64,000 nt of DNA from Streptomyces paludis (GTDB lineage: Bacteria > Actinomycetota > Actinomycetes > Streptomycetales > Streptomycetaceae), in NCBI RefSeq assembly GCF_003344965.1, contig NZ_CP031194.1:3348001-3412000 (forward strand), written 5' to 3'. The notes under the pieces are model-generated. The model was not told the origin of the DNA and did not search any database. It worked only from the letters and a program-made list of their open reading frames with translations. The position numbers were made by a program, and so were the translations under genes. Shown here in pieces: positions 60,633 to 64,000 of this stretch (position 1 is the stretch's first letter; each line of letters begins with the position of its first letter).

Positions 60633-60657
60633 GGGCGGCACATGTGTCCTCAGGTGC
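60633..60657 (+). repeat. 25-bp core motif, copy 3
   Basis: Identical 25-bp core, 206 bp beyond copy 2 in the same direction. The doubled core is specific to element B. Confidence 0.75.
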
Positions 60658-60944
60658 GTTAGGAGCACTCCAGGACGCATGGACAGCCTCCAGAGGCCCA
60701 CTTGCCGCCACCCGCGCCCCAGAAATCCCACGACCCACACCACGGTGACCAGCGGGGCATGTGTCTGAGGAACTGGCGGCCGTCAGACGCTGAGACGAGC
60801 CGGGCAGCCCCATTCCTCTGCCGCGTGCCCCGCAGGGCCCACCGGCCCGCCAGCCCCTGAGCCAAGTGGCAGTACGGCGCCACCTCTTGGGCCCCCCTTC
60901 CCCCCGGCCGCCCCTCCCGCACCCGCACTTGCGCTGGAGGGACG

Positions 60945-61009
60945 GGTGTCAAGGGTGAAGCGCAGCGCAATCGGCGCAGCCGACGCGACGCAGGAGCGCC
61001 CTTTACACC
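60945..61009 (-). repeat. 65-bp palindromic module, copy 4
   Basis: Begins GGTGTCAAGGGT and ends GCCCTTTACACC on the + strand. Right arm of element B; inverted relative to copy 3. Confidence 0.75.
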
Positions 61010-61321
61010 CGGCCCGGAAGCGCGACACTCAAAGGCCGGAGGGGCGGCCCCACGCCCAACAACCTCCGCCACCGGCACACCCCCGACAGAGTTCCGCTCT
61101 GACCCGCAGACAACAACCCCACGGCGCCCAGCGGGGCATGAGTCTCAGCAAACAGCGGACCGCCGGCCGCTGAGCCGGTGCCGAGTCACCCCATTCCTCT
61201 GCCGCGCGCCCCGCAGGGCCCACCCGCCCGCCAGCCCCTGAACCGACCGGCAGAACAGCGGACCCCCCGGGCCCCCTCCCCCCGGCCGCCCCCCCTCTCC
61301 CGTACACGCGCCGGAAGGGGA

Positions 61322-61387
61322 GGTGTCAAGGGCGGAGCGCAGCGGAGTCGGCGCAGCCGACGCGACGTTAGGAGCGCCCTTTACACC
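61322..61387 (-). repeat. 65-bp palindromic module, copy 5 (66 bp)
   Basis: Begins GGTGTCAAGGGC and ends GCCCTTTACACC, with one extra T inside. It lies in the extra right-hand unit of element B. Confidence 0.75.
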
Positions 61388-61498
61388 TCCCCTGGAGGCG
61401 CGACACTGGCAGGAGGAGGGGCGGCCCAGCGCCAAGCACCTCGCCCCCGCACACCCCGGTCTACCTCTTGGTACTGACCCGCGCCCACCCGCGTCACG

Positions 61499-62047
61499 TC
61501 ACGGTTCTCGTGCGTACAGCGCGTAGTACACCGTCGCCGTGACGCCCGCCGCGATGATCAGGCCCAGGCCCGAGGACGAGAAGACGCTGTGGCCCGAGAG
61601 GCAGACCAGGAAGCCGACCGCCGCGCCCGTCAGCGCGCCCCAGGCGGCGGCGCGGGGTTCGCGTGGCAGGGAGTGCTGTACGAGGAGGAGCCCGACCAGC
61701 AGGGCCAGCAGCACCGCTCCGGAGATCAGCGCCAAGGCCAGCTGGCCGTTTGTGGCCGGGCCGCCGTCGCGGGCGATGGATGCCGCGTACGCGCCGTAGA
61801 TGATGCCCAGGACGAGAGAGACCGCCAGGGCTAGCGGTGACAGGCGGCGGTGGCGGCGGCCGCCGTGCGTGGCGGTGTCGCGTACGACCGTGGCACCCGC
61901 CATGGGCCTGCTGGCCCTGGTCCTGGTCGAGGTCGTGGTGCCGTACCGCGTGGCGCCCTGTGGGCCGGTGGTGACGGCGGCGGACCGTGCTGCTGCGCGG
62001 TGCCACGAGACGCGGTGCCGCGTCGACATCCGTACGGGTGTGGCCAT
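61499..62047 (-). CDS. Hypothetical membrane protein, four membrane segments
   Basis: 182 residues, ATG at 62047 with AAGGAG 9 nt upstream. A basic, Thr/Arg-rich cytoplasmic N-terminus of about 70 residues is followed by four hydrophobic segments: LALAVSLVLGIIYGAYAA, LALALISGAVLLALLVGLLLV, WGALTGAAVGFLVCLSG and GLGLIIAAGVTATVYYAL. No known family. Its stop codon lies directly against the outer end of element B. Confidence 0.72.
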   Translation of the reverse strand: MATPVRMSTRHRVSWHRAAARSAAVTTGPQGATRYGTTTSTRTRASRPMAGATVVRDTATHGGRRHRRLSPLALAVSLVLGIIYGAYAASIARDGGPATNGQLALALISGAVLLALLVGLLLVQHSLPREPRAAAWGALTGAAVGFLVCLSGHSVFSSSGLGLIIAAGVTATVYYALYAREP

Positions 62048-62178
62048 GACCGGGGCTCCTTCCCTGCGCCCCCCGTTTATCCCCACTCCAGAGCACACCC
62101 GGCCGTCCCGCGCGTCAACCTCACCGGGTCGGCGGCGCCCCGCTCGCGCCCGTCGCCCGCGCGCCATCCCCTGGGAGA

Positions 62179-63210
62179 GTGCCCCCCTCTCCCGCTCGCC
62201 GCCGCGTCCGCCACGCCCGCCGCTCCCACCCCCACCCCCACCCCCTCGTTTCGGGCGCCCTGATCGTCCTGCTCGCGCTGCTCGTCCCCGTCAGCGCCAT
62301 CGCCGCCTGGTCCGACCTGGAGGTCGGTGACACCGGCCGCTTCATCTCGACCGTGGCGCCGCTCGACTCGGACCCCCACGTACGGCAGGCGGTCGCCGAC
62401 CGGATCACTGACGAGGTGATGACGCAGGTCAGAGTGGGTCCGCTCCACCAGAGCGTCCGGAGTCTGCTGCACGAGGCCGTGCTGTCCTTCGCGACCACCG
62501 AAGCCTTCAAGAACGCCTGGCGGACCGCCGCCCGCGCCGTTCACTCCGCCGCCGCCGAAGTCCTCAGCGGCGACCACAGCAACGGGAAGAACACTCCCGG
62601 CGGGCACCGCAAGAACGGCCAGAACGACCGGACCGTGACCATCGACCTCGCGCCCATCGCCGAGCAGGTGAAGAGACAACTGGTCACCGACCACGTGCCG
62701 TTCGCCAACCGCATCCCCGTACGGCACACGGAGATCACCGTCCTGGAGTCCAACGGCCTCGGCGTCTGGCGCGTTGTCGCCCAGGGACTCCGCACCGCCG
62801 GTATCTGGCCGGCCGTGGGGACGGTGGTTCTCGCGGCGGTGGCCCTCCTGCTCGCCGCCGACCGCCGCCGCGCGCTGATCCGCGTCGGCGCCGCCTTCAC
62901 GGCCGGTGCCGCGCTGCTGGTCATCGCGGTCGCGGTGGCCCGTGGTTCCGTACTGGCGGACCTGCCCAACAACGGCGACCGCTCCGCCGCCCGCGCGCTC
63001 TACGACGCGCTCACCGTCTCGTTGCGTACGGCCGCCTGGTCCGTCCTGGCCGCCGGGCCGGCCCTGGCCCTCGGCGCATGGCTCACCGGCCGCCGCCGCG
63101 CGCCGCGGCACCCGGCGCCGCCACCGTCCGCGCCCACCGCCCCGACCGCCCCGACCCCCACCGCTCCCCGTATCCCGCGCCGTACCTCCCGTCGCCCATC
63201 CCGCACCTGA
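62179..63210 (+). CDS. Hypothetical membrane protein with large extracytoplasmic region
   Basis: 343 residues from GTG 62179. A membrane segment at about 24-44 (VSGALIVLLALLVPVSAIAAW) is followed by a large outer domain (VADRITDEVMTQVRVGPLHQSVRSLLHEAVL, DLAPIAEQVKRQLVTDHVPFANRIPV). Three more hydrophobic segments follow (about 210-226, 235-252 and 280-300), then a Pro/Thr-rich basic tail. Divergent from the previous gene across 131 bp. Function unknown. Confidence 0.72.
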   Translation: MPPSPARRRVRHARRSHPHPHPLVSGALIVLLALLVPVSAIAAWSDLEVGDTGRFISTVAPLDSDPHVRQAVADRITDEVMTQVRVGPLHQSVRSLLHEAVLSFATTEAFKNAWRTAARAVHSAAAEVLSGDHSNGKNTPGGHRKNGQNDRTVTIDLAPIAEQVKRQLVTDHVPFANRIPVRHTEITVLESNGLGVWRVVAQGLRTAGIWPAVGTVVLAAVALLLAADRRRALIRVGAAFTAGAALLVIAVAVARGSVLADLPNNGDRSAARALYDALTVSLRTAAWSVLAAGPALALGAWLTGRRRAPRHPAPPPSAPTAPTAPTPTAPRIPRRTSRRPSRT

Positions 63211-63291
63211 CCAGGCGACATACCGTCCTTTACTTAATCTTTATGCCGATACCACCCACTCGAATGTCCCTTTTGTTCCATCTGGAGCACC

Positions 63292-63837
63292 ATGGGCTGT
63301 ATGAGCCAGAACACAGCACACAGGCCCCCCACCTCAGGCACGGGCATGGGCACAGGCACAACTGGCACAGGAAGGGGCATGAGTACGTCGTCGGACTTCG
63401 GCACCACCAGTTACGGGTCCGGCACCGGCGCGCATGCCGAGCGCAAGGCCGCCTGGGCTGTTGGCGGCAGCATCCTTGCCGGTGTTCTGATGGTGGTCAC
63501 CGGGGCGACCAACATCCTCCAGGGCATCACAGGCATCAGAAGGGACTCTTTCCTCGACCGGGTCACGGGCTACGCCTACCGGTTCAACATCACCTCGTGG
63601 GGCTGGATCCACTTCGCCCTCGGCGTCCTGCTTCTCCTCGCCGGGCTGGCACTTCTCGCCACCCGCGCGAAGTGGGCACGCTACGTGGGTATGGGGATCG
63701 CGGCACTGAACCTGGTCGCACAGTTCATGTACCTGCCGTACAAGCCGGTCTGGGCAGTCGTGGGTATGGCGCTGTCGGCGTACATCCTCTGGGCGCTGGC
63801 GAGCAACCACGGACTCGGATCCGGTGCAAGGACCTGA
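63292..63837 (+). CDS. DUF7144-type membrane protein
   Basis: 181 residues from ATG 63292 (63301 is an alternative) with GGAG upstream. A Gly/Thr/Ser-rich N-terminus is followed by four membrane helices: VGGSILAGVLMVVTGATNILQGITG, WGWIHFALGVLLLLAGLALLA, YVGMGIAALNLVAQFMYLPY and WAVVGMALSAYILWALA. The pattern ITSWGWIHFALGVLLL is the family mark. Function unknown. Confidence 0.82.
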   Translation: MGCMSQNTAHRPPTSGTGMGTGTTGTGRGMSTSSDFGTTSYGSGTGAHAERKAAWAVGGSILAGVLMVVTGATNILQGITGIRRDSFLDRVTGYAYRFNITSWGWIHFALGVLLLLAGLALLATRAKWARYVGMGIAALNLVAQFMYLPYKPVWAVVGMALSAYILWALASNHGLGSGART

Positions 63838-63920
63838 CGCCCGGCCCCGACTCCGACCAAGAACAGCACAACCTCCCTCCACAACACACAACGCACACAC
63901 GCAACGCACAACACGCAATG

Positions 63921-63962
63921 CGCATATGGGGACAGCGGCAGACGTCGTTGTCCCCATATGCG
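63921..63962. terminator. Long inverted repeat behind the last gene
   Basis: A 14-bp perfect stem CGCATATGGGGACA / TGTCCCCATATGCG (63921-63934 with 63949-63962) and a 14-nt loop lie 84 nt behind the DUF7144 gene. Likely a terminator, or an operator for a gene beyond the window; the CATATG content is unusual for a terminator here. Confidence 0.5.
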
Positions 63963-64000
63963 CGTCCTCCGTGCTGTTGGGGGCTACGACAACGGGGCAA

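Larger units (their letters stand above)
59925..61497. repeat. Composite inverted-repeat element B (MITE/REP-like, no transposase)
   Basis: 1573 bp. The ends are inverted copies: 59939-59959 (GCGGGTCAGTACCAAGAGG..) is the exact complement of 61462-61482. An outer GTGACGCGG/CCGCGTCAC pair lies beyond them with 5- and 6-nt gaps. Inside are a left unit (59939 to about 60420), a centre with two tandem copies of the core (60427-60451 and 60633-60657), a right unit in reverse (to 61107), and an extra reverse unit (61108-61482). Unit structure is as in element A, in opposite overall orientation. It fills the space between the siderophore-binding gene and the next gene. No credible coding sequence; short open frames repeat the same peptides by module homology. 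Confidence 0.8.

Overview
This window is chromosomal DNA from an actinomycete, almost certainly a Streptomyces. The GC content is very high throughout. The window carries bldC, a valine dehydrogenase gene, mycothiol-type enzyme families, a SigE-family ECF sigma factor, an Scr1-type HTH/DUF397 pair, DtxR/DmdR-type iron boxes and rare in-frame TTA codons. The first part (about 1-17.5 kb) follows the gene order I remember around bldC in S. coelicolor.

Layout. 0.3-9 kb: tRNA-Lys, a DEAD-box RNA helicase, a lipoprotein, a small zincin, a tRNA-Glu/Asp/Phe cluster, the large helicase HrpA and a second identical tRNA-Asp. 9-17.5 kb: a small protein, bldC with a strong terminator, a DUF8083-like gene, vdh, a DUF3073 gene, purM, purF and a META-domain lipoprotein. 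17.5-21.5 kb: a mycothiol-type transferase, an esterase, an alpha/beta hydrolase that has lost its nucleophile elbow facing a TetR gene across two operators, and a DinB protein. 21.7-22.7 kb: a large inverted-repeat element without genes. 22.9-28.8 kb: membrane and exported proteins, an orphan ABC binding protein, DoxX, an ECF sigma/anti-sigma pair, an L,D-transpeptidase and an intradiol dioxygenase. 28.9-45 kb: metG, a two-component system, a VWA protein, an S4 protein, a two-gene flavin operon, secreted proteins, a toxin-antitoxin-like operon and an Scr1/DUF397 pair. 45-48 kb: a phosphotransferase-like protein and exported proteins.

48.2-59.9 kb is an iron-controlled locus. A 17/19 iron box precedes an operon with the RhbA, RhbB, RhbC, RhbE and RhbF functions: diaminobutyrate aminotransferase, decarboxylase, NIS synthetase, N-hydroxylase and a second NIS synthetase. 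A cation symporter follows, and a separate siderophore-binding lipoprotein has its own weaker iron box. This is the layout of a rhizobactin/schizokinen-type siderophore pathway, but no acyltransferase and no exporter are present. Both NIS synthetases deviate in their ATP/citrate motifs, the second very strongly, and the second contains a TTA codon. It is either a decaying pathway or a divergent one.

The most unusual non-coding feature is a family of composite inverted-repeat elements at 21736-22692 and 59925-61497. They share a modular head / 65-bp palindromic module / tail / 25-bp core architecture. The 65-bp module occurs five times and has 12-bp terminal inverted repeats. The elements carry no transposase and look MITE- or REP-like. 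I do not recognise a described family. The window ends with three membrane-protein genes.
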